From Gavia stellata (taxonomy: Eukaryota > Chordata > Aves > Gaviiformes > Gaviidae), in assembly GCF_030936135.1 (NCBI RefSeq), contig NC_082595.1, positions 107,177,334 to 107,241,333 of the forward strand: DNA of 64,000 bases. Reading direction: 5' to 3'. The position numbers were made by a program, and so were the translations under genes. The notes under the pieces are model-generated. The model was not told the DNA's origin and did not search any database. It saw only the letters and a list, made by a program, of their open reading frames with translations. How positions within the stretch are numbered: the first letter of the stretch is position 1; each line of letters starts with the position of its first letter. This document shows positions 50,829-64,000 of the stretch, in pieces.

Positions 50829-53800
50829 GCTTCGAGCTTGGAAAGACGTTAGAACGCGTTGGATCATCACTGGCACAAGCTTTGAATAATCTCTAACTAT
50901 TTTATTATTATTTTGGTGAGTCATTAAGTTTGGATGCCCACTACAGTGCACCAGTGGAAAACATCTCTGCAACGCAAAAGTGGCAAGGATATTTTATTCT
51001 GCTCTCTTAAAACAGGCAGAAATAACACTAAAGTACTTAAATTCTGGAAATACTCATCATCCCTGTGCTATTAATATCGCCTCAATAGCTCATTCTATTT
51101 AAAGACAGTTTCTTTCTTTGGGTTTTATTTTGCGGGTGGCAAATCCTTATTTAATTCGCAGGATAAAAAAGTATGAACCTACAATTGGAAAAATAGGATT
51201 GTATGGGGCCCAAGCCATCCACCAGAGCCATGAATAGAGGCTTTGCCACCGCCTTCAGTGGGAGACAGCCTGGCCCTGAAGTCTTTACAGCTTGCACAAA
51301 TTTGAATTTTATTATTTGCTTTGTTTTTAATGTCATATGACTCATTTTAAGGAATAATATAGCTGCTTCCACTGCAATAGTTACAGTTCTGTCTCTGCGA
51401 GGCCAAAACTTGATCCCTCAGTTATGGAATTTTAGATACAAACTGTGCAGTCTACCTTTTAGCCCTACTGCTTGCTTTTTTTCCACGGACAAAATAAGGC
51501 ACTCCCAAGCCACTGGCACCATTTATTAGAGGACAACACATACATATGAGGGTTTCCTTTTTCTTCAAGCACAATCCTGATTTAATTCCATCAAAGAATA
51601 ATGGAAAATAGAACGCAAAGTGTTCTTCCCCTTTTCTCCAAGAAAAGTAAAAGAAGCAACGCTGGTGATGCTGAAGAAATTGGATATCTTTTAGAGGTGC
51701 GTTGCCTTGGGTTTTTTTATAAGTGAAACTCATCTGTCTTAACCAATTTAAATGAAGTAAAAAGGCAACAACAGAAAAGAGGGATAGAAAACTTTTTCCA
51801 GCTTCAACACAAATTATGAGGAAGTCAAAGCTTAAAAAAAGAAAGTGATTTTTTTGGTAAAAGTCTACAGAGAGCTCAGGACTATGACAAAGGAAGAAAT
51901 TCGGGTTTTAACTCTTCTTCAGGTAGGATGGATTATTTCTTCCCCTTTCGCTCCAGCTTCCCACAAGGCCCATGGGATAGTTCTCCTTTTGGCAGCAGAA
52001 AAGGAGTTGGGCTGTCAGTGTCCCCATCACTGACCAGTTTTGACGCACACTCCCTTGACAACTCCCTGTGTGCTAATGATTTCCCTTCGTCAGAGGACCA
52101 ACATTAGACTAGGACTGAACCCAATTTCTAACCCCTGATGGATTTAGATGGCCAAACTACTGCTGAGGGTGGTCTTCTGTCAAGAGGCCAAGTCTACCCC
52201 CCAGCATCTGGCAGCATTGCCAACAGGACATTGGTTTAAGATTATGTATCTTCTACACAGTAGACAAAATATGCTCCCTTCTCCATGATAATGATATTTC
52301 ACCGCATCATTTGAACAGTGCATCTATTCCTGACACTCACTCTCTCACCAGGTGTGGTGATAATTTACTTCCTGCACATCACTCGGATTTGAAAAGTGTT
52401 TTTTCTGGTGTTGCTTTCCTTTTATAAAGTTTCTCGATAGTGTTTGAGAATGGCTGATATTACTGTTTGCTAATGTTTTGATCATGCTTCTTGCTTTCTT
52501 GTTGATTGTGGCATAAATCTTCACTAAAATAAATGGATACACATTGGTATAAAACTTATGTAAGAGAGAACTGTGGCCGCTGAATTTAAAGTGAAAGTCA
52601 AGGCTTGCTCACTTGACAGTTAAGATAACTGTACCTTTACCAAGCTCTGTGGTTTTCACACCTTCGTATTTAGTGTTTGGACACTTCCTTCTCTGCTTTC
52701 ACAAAAACAGTGATACGAAAAACTGGTCAAAGGCCTTCTCCTGTATGGAGCAGCTCCTCTTCCCCTGCCAGGCAGCGCTGGGTACCCAGCTCCTGATGCC
52801 TGCTGGGAATATCCTGAGCACAAGGAGCCAGGACCTGCCCACGCCATCCCCGGCGCAGGACTGCGGCACCACGGTCCCACAGCACGGCAGGGTCAGAAGT
52901 GCCGCTGCATTGCCAAAAGGTATCACATCCCCCATCACGTCAGACCAGGGTAATCCCACCATCACCTGGAAAAGTGGCAGGAGATGACATGCCAGGGAGA
53001 AGGATGAGGCGCAGTGTAATTAAAACCCACCCTTTGTCTTTTATTTTGCATGTGCGTTAACTGGCCTCGTTTAAAGTAAGGTAACATCATTTCCACCGGC
53101 TGTAGTTTCTAGAAGTACCGCTGCTTATCCTAAACTTAAGCGTAACTCCTTCTGATGGAGTTTCTCTGTTATGCAGTTTCGGTATGTACACGTGATGGTA
53201 CATTCCTGCCGTGTCTCTAATTTTGTTCAGAGACAGCACCATTCATTGCTGCTTCAGTACACTGAAAAGCAAGCGTATGCGTGTATGCAAACAAACACAC
53301 CAGCACCCTCACACATGCTAAAAATGACATTTTTGTGTCTGCTCACAAGGAAAAAGAAGGATTAATTATGCACAAACGTAACAACTTTCTCTAACTCTGC
53401 CTGAAGATGTGAAGGAGAAGTGGCCCTGTAATCACGTCTCTTCTGAGAATACTGCCATATGGTTTTAACAGAGGTTTATTTCCTGAAGCAAGAGAGGACT
53501 GCAGATTCTCAATCCAACTAAAATAATTATGCAGACAATTTCACTCCATTACTTTCAGTGGAACCCAAGCTGTGTGGTCCTCACATGCTTGCTGACACCT
53601 TTAAAGAGACATTAAACCATTTTTACATAAAATTCCCTTAATGGGTGGGATGTAGGATGAATTCCCTGGAAGATTAGCACCTGTCGCATCGCATAAGGCT
53701 TGCCTCTGACTGCTGCATTAATTCCCTTCGGTTGGTAGACAGCAAAACTGTGCTTGAAGCCTCCAGAATACGGAGCAGCGAAGCATCAACCGTATCTCTG

Positions 53801-55560
53801 CAGAGGGAAACTTCTCCCCTTGCTGAGGTTCGCAATTATTTTACCTCCCACGTTTGACCCTGAAATAGCACAGGACTGAAGTACAAATGGATGCCCCACG
53901 TTACAAGGGAATTGAAATATAGCCTTAAATGACAGCGTTGGGTTATGCTATGAGCACAATGTGGAGACTTTGCTGAGAACTTTTTCAGAGCTACCCTGGG
54001 CTGCTGATCTTTCCCCTCAGCTAGACAGATCGCAGTATAAAACTTCCAATCTTTCAATCAACAACAGGTAAAAATTCAGGCAAAATAAAACTGCTTTGAC
54101 TCGAAATAATAAAACATGTATTAAAACATCACCTATCCAACTTTGAATGCAAACTACAGGAATCCTGTAAAAACAGGGATGGTAACCAAGACACACAGTG
54201 ATTAAAGGATATTTTAAAGGGAGAAGAGAGACCACCCTTAAAGCATGGAAATATCCCTCTTGGACTAAAACGCAATCTGGCTTTTTTTTGGTAACTGTGT
54301 CTGATTTTAGTTACAGTAGCTAGTTTACGGAATTAGCAAACATACTACATTTCAGACTAGCATATCCAATTAAATTGGAAGAAAGCATACACATACTTCT
54401 AGTGTGCCAATCTGCCTATGGTGTTAGAAAGACATAATTCCCGGTAGCAAAGGGGTGAGGGAAGGGGAAGAAGGTTTGCCACAGGATCAGGGGATTTTTC
54501 ATAGTGTAAAACACTAATTTCTTCAGATCAAAAAGGTAAATCTAAAGGAAAAAGCGATCGGCACTATGAGATCGGATCTGAAATCAGGTATATACCAGCG
54601 GCAAACCACAGGGCACAACCGAATAGTGCCCGGGGTTGTTTTCTTGATGTTTTGAAAATCTTGGTGCAGCTTGAGGCCGCTGAACGAGCACCTTCCTCCA
54701 CCGGGCACGGGAGCTCTGCAACGGTTAATGGCACGCGCTGCATGTGTGTGGCCTGAGCGGCGAGGAAACCGAGCAGGAAACATGTTTCTAATCTTTTTCT
54801 AGTGGCAACTTCAACATTATGCTACAGATAAATTATGGTAATGTAAATAGTAAAATCCAGTTCTCAATTCTTCGGCTCTGCGTCTGCCACCACCTTAGGT
54901 TTCGGCAGGCAGGACGGGCACAGGATGCTCTGCTACGGGGCGGAGGTTTTGTGCTCAACTCCTGATGGTGCCATGTGCAGGGCAGTCTCCTCTCCGCCTT
55001 CTCTCCCACGTTTTATCCCTTTGCATTGTAAGCTCTGGGGAATTTTCTCCCATTTCAAGTCTGGAGAGCACGGTACCGCAAGATCCCCCTCCTAGCTGTG
55101 GCATCGATATGTCTTACTACAAAGCAATTGGATCTCTGATAAAATTGTAGAAGTGTATTGACCACTATCAAAGCTGCCCTTACTAATACAACCAAATAAG
55201 GTTGATTTGTTAAATCAACAGTACTTTCTCGGTCCCATGCCCGAGCAAAATATTCTGACTGAACCTTTCAACACAGTGAAGAAATACTGAAGACGTTAGC
55301 AATGGCATTGTCTTTCTGTAATACTCTAAAAAAAGCTAGGAACATGTTTTTGCCCAAGCTCGATTTAACAATGCTCTCTCTCCTCCCAAACCTTCTGTTT
55401 TCAAAAACAAAACCTAAATTTCGGGCCAACGTTTCCTGTGGTGATCATTGTGGTTAAACAATATTTGTGAGTTTTGCATGCTTGATAAGGTCTCTCAGCA
55501 GAAGAATTGCTTGTCAACTGAGGTGTGGCAAATGGAGATAGAGGTTAAACCCAGCAGAAA

Positions 55561-55632
55561 TGGCCAGATCCAGTTTTCCTCTGAGCTCATGGCAGAACTC
55601 CCACTTGCTTCAAGAAAAGCAAGATTTGGGCC
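55561..55632. repeat. Palindromic dispersed repeat, copy 5
   Basis: TGGCCAGATCCAGTTTTCCT on the left and AAGCAAGATTTGGGCCA on the right frame CATGGCAGAACTCCCACTTG, the plan 'ggccagatcctgctcc...tggcaaaactcccattgacttc...gcaggatttgggcc'. The outer ends are inverted relative to one another, supporting a palindromic element. Confidence 0.55.
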
Positions 55633-56010
55633 AATACAGCTATTCCAGTCAGCGTTGGGTTTTGTGAGAAGAGGGGCGGCAGCTTTTCTTGCGTTAATCA
55701 CTGAAACAGGAGGAAAATGCTCAAAAGGATGAGTGCTGGGGTTTGGCCAGCTGCACCTACTCTTCACGCTGCATGCCACAAATGTCTAAAGTGGATCTTG
55801 GGGAAATTACCCATAGCGGTTTTGAGGTTTTAAATAAGGACCCAAAAAAAAGACAGGAAAACTGCACTCGAACACTGATTCACTCTATAAATTGATTTAA
55901 CTTTCTGACAGTTGAACTTAAGGTTCAAAGGGGCAACCTGTTTTAGCAAGATGCCACCCTGCTTTGAAATCATTTAGCCAAAATGCCACCTTCTTCCTCG
56001 AGAAGATTTT

Positions 56011-56715
56011 GGCTCTCCAAAAGTGTTACCCATTAATTTTGAAGCACTAGAAGTCATATATTCAACACACTTTCTTCCCAGTCTGACATGGACAAGTGAG
56101 ACCAAACCTGCATAGAGAGCTGCTCAATAGGCAGGACCATGACTATAAGAAGTCAGTCTTAGATTAGTAATAAAAACAAGCGCCAGTGCTTTACAAATGA
56201 TCAGGAAGGATTAGTGTCCTCGCCACTGAATAACGTCAGGTAATTTGGGGACTTTGCCCAGGAGTTAGGAACTCGGCAGTCATATAAAAAAGTGCTAATC
56301 ACATGAAGCAGCAGTGAGAACTCCTACGCCTGTGGTTATAATGGCTGGCATTCATGGGCCAACATCAACGTACTGGTGAAACTACAATGAGATCTCTGAC
56401 CACAAACGATAACAACCTTAGTTTTATGCCACGCCCTGAAGGCAAGACTTTGGAAAACGCCAGTCTTCCCTTGGTCTTTTCAGAAATGGCACAGACTGTT
56501 GGTTCCTTATCTTGATGGGGATTTCCAGTCATCTTATTTCTTTAAGATGGAACCTGTAAAGCTTTTTTCCCCGTACCTGAACACACTGGATGCCTGTTTA
56601 CCTGACTCCTACATGCAAGTTTGGGCTCTCTTGTCCATGTCAGACTGGGGAGAAAGTGTGTTGAATCCATGACTCATAATACACCAAAATTAATGGGTAA
56701 TACTGTTGGAGAGCG
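56011..56715. repeat. Long inverted repeat: 105-bp arms, about 84% identical, 495-bp spacer
   Basis: The left arm (56011-56115) and the reverse complement of the right arm (56611-56715) align over 105 bases without a gap and with 17 mismatches. Shared blocks include TTACCCATTAATTTTG, ATTCAACACACTTTCT and CCCAGTCTGACATGGACAAG. Weaker similarity may extend outward on both sides (to about 55990 and 56740). The spacer has no recognisable coding content. It could be a non-autonomous foldback element or two copies of one unidentified repeat in opposite orientation. Confidence 0.8.
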
Positions 56716-59700
56716 AAAAGACTCTCAAGGAGGGAAAGAAGTCTATCTGCACCATATTGAGGTCTACAGGAAATTGCCAAAACTGAAAATAACGATTTAA
56801 TGGGACATTTCATCAATTAATCTTGAAATTATGGGCTTGTTAGACATCGTTCCCTTCCCATCAGCACTGCTCAGAGTTTATTAGCAGGTTCTAGAGCACT
56901 CTAGGTTATGTTCTGTCCCATGTCTTAGAAATTACTGAACTTAAATCAATGTGATTAATATGATCATTCAAAACGTGCTGGATCCTTGGCTTTTAATGGA
57001 GCAACTAAGAGGGAAACAATTTATCAGCTAGCAGCACAAATAAATAGTATTCACATATTTCTTTCCCTGCTTTTTTCCATGTTTGATTCCTTACAAACCT
57101 AATCCATTTTTTTGTCTTCCTCTTTTTTATTTTTCCTGCGGCTCCCTCCAGAAAACAAACCAACAGAGACCAGCAAACATTTCTTCTTTGATGTTTTCCA
57201 TTCATCTTATTTTTCACTCCTTCTCTTAGCATTTGCTGTACAAGTATTTTTGGGTGCTTTTACCTCCTCCCATTCACTAACAGTTCACTGCTATAGCTAT
57301 AATAGCGCTAGAAATTTAAGTCTACTTTCTCAAAAATTACAATTTTAGTAATCTGCTCTGCTTCTCTGTGAACTGTAAGCCTTTAGAGATGGGTACGCTA
57401 CTGGAGAAGTTGTTAGTTAGTTATTTCTTGGCTGTACCAAGTACCCTTTACACTATGGTTGCACCCTGGCCAACGTGTGGTCCAGGAGGAGAGAATTCAC
57501 CATTTCCACAGCTTTCCTTTTCTACCTGAGCTTTTCTACACCAGCACTTCAAAGAACGGGGGGGACATGTGGGACAGTAACACACAGAGGAACACACCCG
57601 GCATCCCAAATTACTCCCATGTGTTCACTGTTGCTAATGAAAGACGAGGTTAGCAAATAGGAGAGGCTCCATTTCAGAAATATTTATATGGGCAGTGTGA
57701 AGAAGTGACAGAAAAGTAAGTTATTAATTACAAAAGACAACAAAAAAGGTCATTGCAATACTGTGAGCCAAATCGAAATGGGATTTCACAGTGACTGTTC
57801 TGGTACCTTGCATTTAGAAATGCATCGAGCCAAACTTTTTATAAACAACTCGACAATTTATTACTGTCTGTAATGTAGAAATGAATTGGCCAAAAACTGG
57901 CAAAAAAAAAAAGTTTTTCTCATTAACGTCAGGCTGCAGAATTCCAGATTAAAACAGCCTGGAGGCTTTCTCCCCTCTAATAGACCTCAATTATTTTTTC
58001 CCTCTTAGGGGAGAAATGACCAACGAGGCCTTGCAGCAGCAGGTTTACGGCTAGCACCCTGTCAACATTTCCAGGAGAAGCCTCTCTTTTCGGGGTTTTC
58101 TGACACTGTTGTAGAGCTCACTCAGACTAACATTTTTTTTGCCTAACAAACTCTATAAATTTTTAAATAACGCGTTAAAAAATAGATCTTGCTTAGGCAC
58201 TCAGCTAATGGGAACTGACTTTTTTGGAGCTCGCTTTCCGTTCCCGAAGCAGAAGCCGATCTCAGCGAGACGTTTAATCGAAACCTGGTCACTGTCCACT
58301 TCACAGCCCCTGCTATTCATCACGAAGCTCGGACGTGCCGTCAGCATGGGGGGTAACCCAGCCCAACACAATCGGGGCTGCGTTCAGGCAGCCTCTTCAG
58401 GTTGCAGCTGTGCCAGCTGACGAGGTTATCGCGCCTGGCCTCTCTCCCCTGTTAATCACTCAGCTTCGACCGCAGCTACCGCTGATTTGGAGCAGGACTC
58501 TGCTAAGCCAACTCGTTTTGACTGATGCTGATTAGAGGAGCACTGGGGAATGGTGTCCTCCCCTGACAGCACAGCCGTGGCTGGAAGAGGACACACACGG
58601 GTCTCCCAGCCCCTGGGATTTCTCCTGCTAGAGGACGTGCAAGGCAAAGCGATTTGCCTTCCTTGGCATGGATTTATTTTTGCCCCAGTCTACAGGGCTC
58701 ACAAATTTCCCAATTTCCCTGGCGACCTGCAGGGAGGCTGAGGCACTTATGGCAGATGCCTCCACCTTGACATCTTCTGCCTTTCCTACTGTATTTGCAG
58801 TAGGTTCTGCTATCAGCTTCCTGCACTGGCCACGTCCTTGAGAAATGCTAATGCAAAGTCCACCTGAGCTCAGGAAAGAGCTGAACTACCTTCTTCTCTT
58901 TTCCTCCCTTACAAAAATTGTATCTTAATCCCCAGGAAAAGCATGGAAGTTTCCCCATGGACATGCATGTTTATGAACATCCACGGACCGCCCGTATTTG
59001 CATATCATAAGAATCAAATGTCGTTATGGACACCAAAAGGGTAGTACAGGGACAGACACCACTTGCTAGACCATCGCAGACACAGAGTAGAGGAATGACC
59101 CAGAGGACTGCGAGTTTAGGAACTGGAAATCCTGCCTGCTCAAAGGGGCTGCAGAAAGTGGAAAAACCAAACTCACCTCTTTCTCAAATCCCTTGTCTAT
59201 GGAGGGTTATAACATGTTAAGGAAGAGCGGATTAAGGATATGTTCTAATAAATCCAGAGGTACAAGTTTAGATAACTCACTCTGAGTTGAAACGACTAAA
59301 TGAGTTATCATTCACACCGCAAGTCAAAGGCAACGCTAAGCTGCGACTTACTGAGCCAGACTCAGGGCTCAGTGCCCACACTCACGGTGCAGTCCCACTT
59401 TCTCGCACGGAGCTCAGAATCATGCTCATTGCCTATGCCCCGGAGAAGTGTTGCAACTTCGCCCTACTCAGCAAGCAAAGGAAGCCACAGGGGATTTCAA
59501 AAGCAAATTTCTTAAATCAGCTCTTGGCTGCTATATACTAAATATTATAGATTGTGGGAATTAGAGGGTTCAAGGTAAACAAATGCAGAATATCTGAGAA
59601 GTCAAGGCTGGTAAAATTCAGGGCCTAAAATACCTATCAAAGTCTCTCTAAAGAAGTCTCTCCCTGACCAAGCTGAGAATTAAAATAATTTCTGTTTTGA

Positions 59701-62526
59701 ATGAGCCCCTCAAAACGCTGTTATTCTGTGAGCAACAGTGCTTGTGGGGCTGAGAGAAGAGAACTGGCAAATTGTTTTTAGGTAAGCCAACAAACCCAGC
59801 TATGTTAAGGGATTCAACAACTAATCTTTAAAAGAGAATGTAAATGTTGATCTAAAAATTGGCTTGACTATTGCCAGTACAGGACCATACTGATACACAG
59901 CCAAATTCCTGGGGTGGAATGGGTTACCAATGTCCCAGACCTGGATGGTAACCATCTGCGTGTGTGCTCACTGCCTGTGGCAAGTGTGTAGTGATTCTAC
60001 TTATCTTAAGCCTCTTTTATTGAGGGCTAAGCTAAATCAAATCAACTTACATTTATGTGGGGCCAAGAACACCTACCGGGCAGCTGCTGTGGTTCAGCTG
60101 ACATGTGGAAACACAGACAACCCCTGTAACTTGATCATGCGTCTAAGCCCTGAAATTTTCTCGGTATGGACTCAACTGGAGGCTGAAATTAAGTACAATT
60201 TCAGGTCTACCTTCTTTCAGACTGAAGTGGTGCACAGGTCTAGTGTTAACACTTCACAGTAGAGCAAATTCCATGCATACATACCAAAGCTATAATGATT
60301 CTGTAAGTTAAATATAAACAGTTTTGTTTGTGTTGAAATATTTGAACATCTGTCTACAGTGTTGGGAGCCCGAATAATAGAAGTACACTACTGCACAAGA
60401 ATCAAATGATAATAATTATGGAATGGAAAACAAAAACTCATGATAGGCTGTTTCAAAAGCACACAGTACTATTATGTATATGTATGCATATGCAGGCATA
60501 CAGCATAATAAAAGAAAATGCAAAAAACTCAATAAACATCAATAAGAAAAATTTAAATGTTGAAAGTCTGTCTCACTGAATAAGTGAGGCTGTGGTTGGA
60601 AACACAGCAACAGACATTTATACTCAAGTCTTCAACATTTCAACTGTCTTTGCAATGTAAAAACAAGGAAAAACAATGGTGCTCTCATGAAAAGGCCAAA
60701 TTCACAATGCAGATACTGCTCCTCCCCATCAGGCAGGGTATTTGTTATTATTTTAAATGTGCAGAGTCTAAAAAGCTATAAAAATATTTGAGCGTGGTGC
60801 GTATCCTTTTAATTCTGCACATACTCATCTTGTTGTTCCATCAAGCACTTGGCATCAAAGGTTTTCTTTATGTGCAGGTGTGAAAGGTGTGTGCACAAAT
60901 CAAGGAACTATCTCACTAGCTATTCAGTCTGAAGGAGCACATGAAAGAACCTGATTATAACAACCCAAGGGATTCATTTTTACTCTGAACTAGGATTCCT
61001 GGGCTCCAGAGCTGCTCCTGCCCTCTTTGCATATCCAAGACTCACGCTGACTTCTGCAGGACTTTTGCAGGAGTCCCCCTGCTAAAGAAATGTGCCCTTA
61101 CTGCAGAGGGGGATACAAACAGCTACGTCTGCCTTTTCTGTTAGCAATTGCCGTCTAAAAATGTCAAATGTATTGGGTGAGATTCATTTTTCAGATGAGC
61201 TGCACCTCCTAACGGGTGCACGCGATCTGTTCGAATTTATGTATTTTTTCAGTTCCGATAGGGAAGTCGCCTTGCCCCCGCGCAGCGAGGTTTGCCAAGG
61301 CCCATGCCCTCCCTGCCGCTCCAGATGGCTGTGACTTCAGTCATATATTCTGGCCAGTCGTCTCAAGGCTGGGGTTAAACAAGCAGTTTGTTCCTCTCTT
61401 ACATAAGCACCGAAAGACAATACTACATTCGAGCTCATAAAAATATTTTAATTGGTGATGATTTCCAGACAACTATGTCAAAATTAACTCGGAGTTGATG
61501 CCCACTTGCTTAAATTTCATTCATCTGGGTTCAAATTATTTGCTTAAAAGAAGAAACATTTCCTTTTATACACACTTTGGTTTCAACCTCCAAAACCATT
61601 GCTAGAAATTAGTCCTAACCACCCAGTCAGCTGCCTCAGAAACCAAGCTCAAATCCATCACTTTAATGACATCAATAACAAATACACAACTTTAAACCCT
61701 ATTGTGAACAGTGGCATACCGAGGAGCATGTGTAGCTGTCATCTCGTTAGTCACTAGAAAAACACCAATGAAACCAAAAGAGCCTAACCATGACAAATTA
61801 TTCAAGAGTTTAACCTGAGACATTAATGAGAGCTAAATAGCTTGTTTTCATGCTTGCTTAAGGAGATTTGTTTAAAATCCCACCAACCTCCCCTGAACGT
61901 CGCTTGGCGAAGCCGTTCATTCTTGTCAAGCTGGTTTTCCTATTCCAGCTAAAACAGCAGGTTGCAAATGTTTGGTTAAGGATGCCTGCCTTCCCCACCC
62001 CTCAAGACACACACGCGCACGGAGGCAACCGCGCCAGCTGTAAAGCTTCCTCCCCTCGCCTGCACAAAAGCGGCCGATTCACTCCCCAAAGTCAGCAAAC
62101 GTATGGTTGATACAGCATATGCATTGCGATCATTCAACAGTCAGGGGTATAAAAGAAATGTGGAAAGAATATCTATCTATCCAGGAGTTTAATCTTTCCA
62201 GACTTTCTACTTTGTCTGGTTTTCAACTCTCCGGGCTGTACTAGCGTAAAGCTCCTAAGCAGGGACTAGAAGAGCCTGGTACTTGCCATTCTCTGAAAGC
62301 AGCACCAGGTATTTTACTCTGAGTAAGGACTGATTTAATGAGAGGCTCACTCCTACATGCCACCTTTACCTCCTGCAATGTCTTCAAGGACTTGAAGGAA
62401 TTGGGGTCTGGAACAACTACGTATACGTACTACAACTACAAACACAGAGCAGCAACATATGGAGCTCAAAGCTAACAGGATAGAAAAAAAGCCTACTTCT
62501 TCCCATCTTGAGGATGGACAAATATG

Positions 62527-62548
62527 AAATAAAATAAAATAAAAAAAA
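62527..62548. repeat. AAAAT-type simple repeat
   Basis: GAAATAAAATAAAATAAAAA pattern: about three AAAAT units running into an A run. Confidence 0.75.
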
Positions 62549-64000
62549 GTTTCCATTTATCAAGGGAAACTGAGACTTTCTGACTCATATTGAGATACAC
62601 CTTGGGTGGGAATATGCCTTATAAACATAACTCAGGTAAACAAACACTTTTATTTTCACCATCTTCCTATATCCATATCATCCCTGAAGTAGGGCAGTGC
62701 CCCTATTCATACTTCACTCAAGGGGAACTGAGGCTGAGAGAAAGAGGTACCCAGTTTCCACTGATATCAGCAAGTTTGGACATCTGCTTAGAGGGATTTT
62801 CAAATGCACGAATGTCATAAAGACGGCAGAGGCAGATGACAGACCTGGAGGTCCCACGTTCAAACGCATCCGTCACTGAACCATCTTCCTACATCCCTGC
62901 CTTACTCATCTGGCCACAGAAAGCTGGTCTTCAAAACTTCCTGACATGAGAATTAAAGAACGAAAAACAAATGGCATAGCGTAGGAGTGTTCTCTTTAAA
63001 AAGAAACATTTCTTCTAACAGACAGCCTTTATGCTGATGTTCCAAATATGCTAACATTGCTCTTTGGTATATACAGTCTAAATCGTCATTCAAACAAGAC
63101 ATGAGGAGGCTTCCAAAACAGGAGCAGTCTCAAATGCACTCCAAAAAACTGCATTGTGCTCCAATGTAAAACTATTCTTCAGTCCATATGGGAGATCTCA
63201 AGTATTTGCTGAGTCTGGCTTTACTTTTAATGGAATTTACGTTGGAAAAACCATTTTATTTTGACCAGATTGGATTTTATGCCAAAACTTTCTTTTTCTT
63301 CTTTTAAATTTTGGGCCAAATTTCACTTGACAGTATCCACTTTGAAGAGATGACCAAGTATAGGCAATTGTTCCATGTTGCATTTGAGCCCTAAAATCTA
63401 ATCTCTCCCCAAACTCGTGTCCTTATAAAAATGTGAAGCCTTCTCATAACTTTAAGTCGTTCTGCATACTGAACGTAAATTAAGTGAGGGGTTTTGGAAT
63501 TTTTTTAATAACTCGTAAAGTTGGGAGGTTTTCAGCGTCGATTCTGGAACCGAAGCTCAGGGCACACTGAACTAATTTAAAAATGTAAATGTAAAAAGAT
63601 ATGACCCATAAGTGACGAATTAAAGAGGGAACGTAAACGGTTTGCAGAGCGCGCTGCCCTCCACCGCTGACTGCTTACACAGCGCGGCTACTCCGGGGTC
63701 AACATTTTCTGGCAGCGCCAGACAATAAAAAACGCATAAACTCGCCGCGCATGGTAAAGCTACTGTGTCTGACAGAACACTAGCGCAGAGGCCCGGAGAG
63801 GTGACTGAACCCTGGCTCCCAGCTGCATCAATCCCTATTTTAATCACCCTCCTGACAACACTTCTCTTTCAGCTCTCAAGCTGCTTGGCTCCCAAGGATG
63901 GGAACACCGTCATAGTAAAAGACACGGGGAAAACCTTAAACAAAGTTGTAGTAGCGGGGGGAATAAAACTGCCTGGGAAGGTGCCTTTTGCCCAGCACTG

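Noticed and set aside
51200..51235. Minus-strand ALVDGLGP, considered as a trace of the Runt-domain VDGPREPRR exon
   Set aside because: The residues before and after do not match FTNPPQVATYHRA or EPRR, and no splice sites flank it.

Overview
This window is vertebrate chromosomal DNA, almost certainly from a bird. It carries the 3' half of RUNX2, the runt-family transcription factor of osteoblasts and hypertrophic chondrocytes, on the minus strand. The protein assignment rests on three exons whose translations match the RUNX2 C-terminal half nearly residue for residue. The bird assignment rests on two CR1 LINE 3' ends, one with the avian ATTCTGTG octamer tail, older reptile-type CR1 remnants, and the absence of any Alu- or L1-like sequence. 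The species cannot be told from the sequence alone.

Layout, in transcription order (right to left). 64000-37791 is the inner part of a long RUNX2 intron; I found no Runt-domain exon in it, so the DNA-binding half should lie beyond base 64000. A 174-nt exon (37790-37617) starts just after the Runt domain and its nuclear localisation signal. A 10.0-kb intron (37616-27600) follows, then a 162-nt exon (27599-27438), a 25.1-kb intron (27437-2338), and the terminal exon (coding 2337-1859, ending in the Groucho/TLE-binding VWRPY). The 3' UTR runs from 1858 towards base 1 and may continue beyond it. All three exons meet at phase-1 junctions with canonical splice sites, and the spliced product reads through without a break. 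I recognise no other gene.

Most of the window is intron. I could name these parts: two younger CR1 3' ends (16322-16572 plus; 30871-31252 minus); four or five very old CR1/L3-type remnants, the largest about 950 bp (47800-48755); at least five copies of a palindromic, MITE-like dispersed repeat; an 84% identical inverted repeat with 105-bp arms (56011-56715); several short tandem duplications; A-rich, purine-rich and microsatellite tracts; and four CpG-dense patches inside introns. One of these patches (8650-8940) carries ZNF143-like and CCAAT motifs and could be an intronic promoter or enhancer.

No new gene system was seen. The observations most worth a second look are the intronic CpG patches, the 56-kb inverted repeat, the small alternative RUNX2 exon that I could not find, seed matches in the 3' UTR for microRNAs known to repress mammalian RUNX2, and a bird-side serine-proline site in the 174-nt exon.
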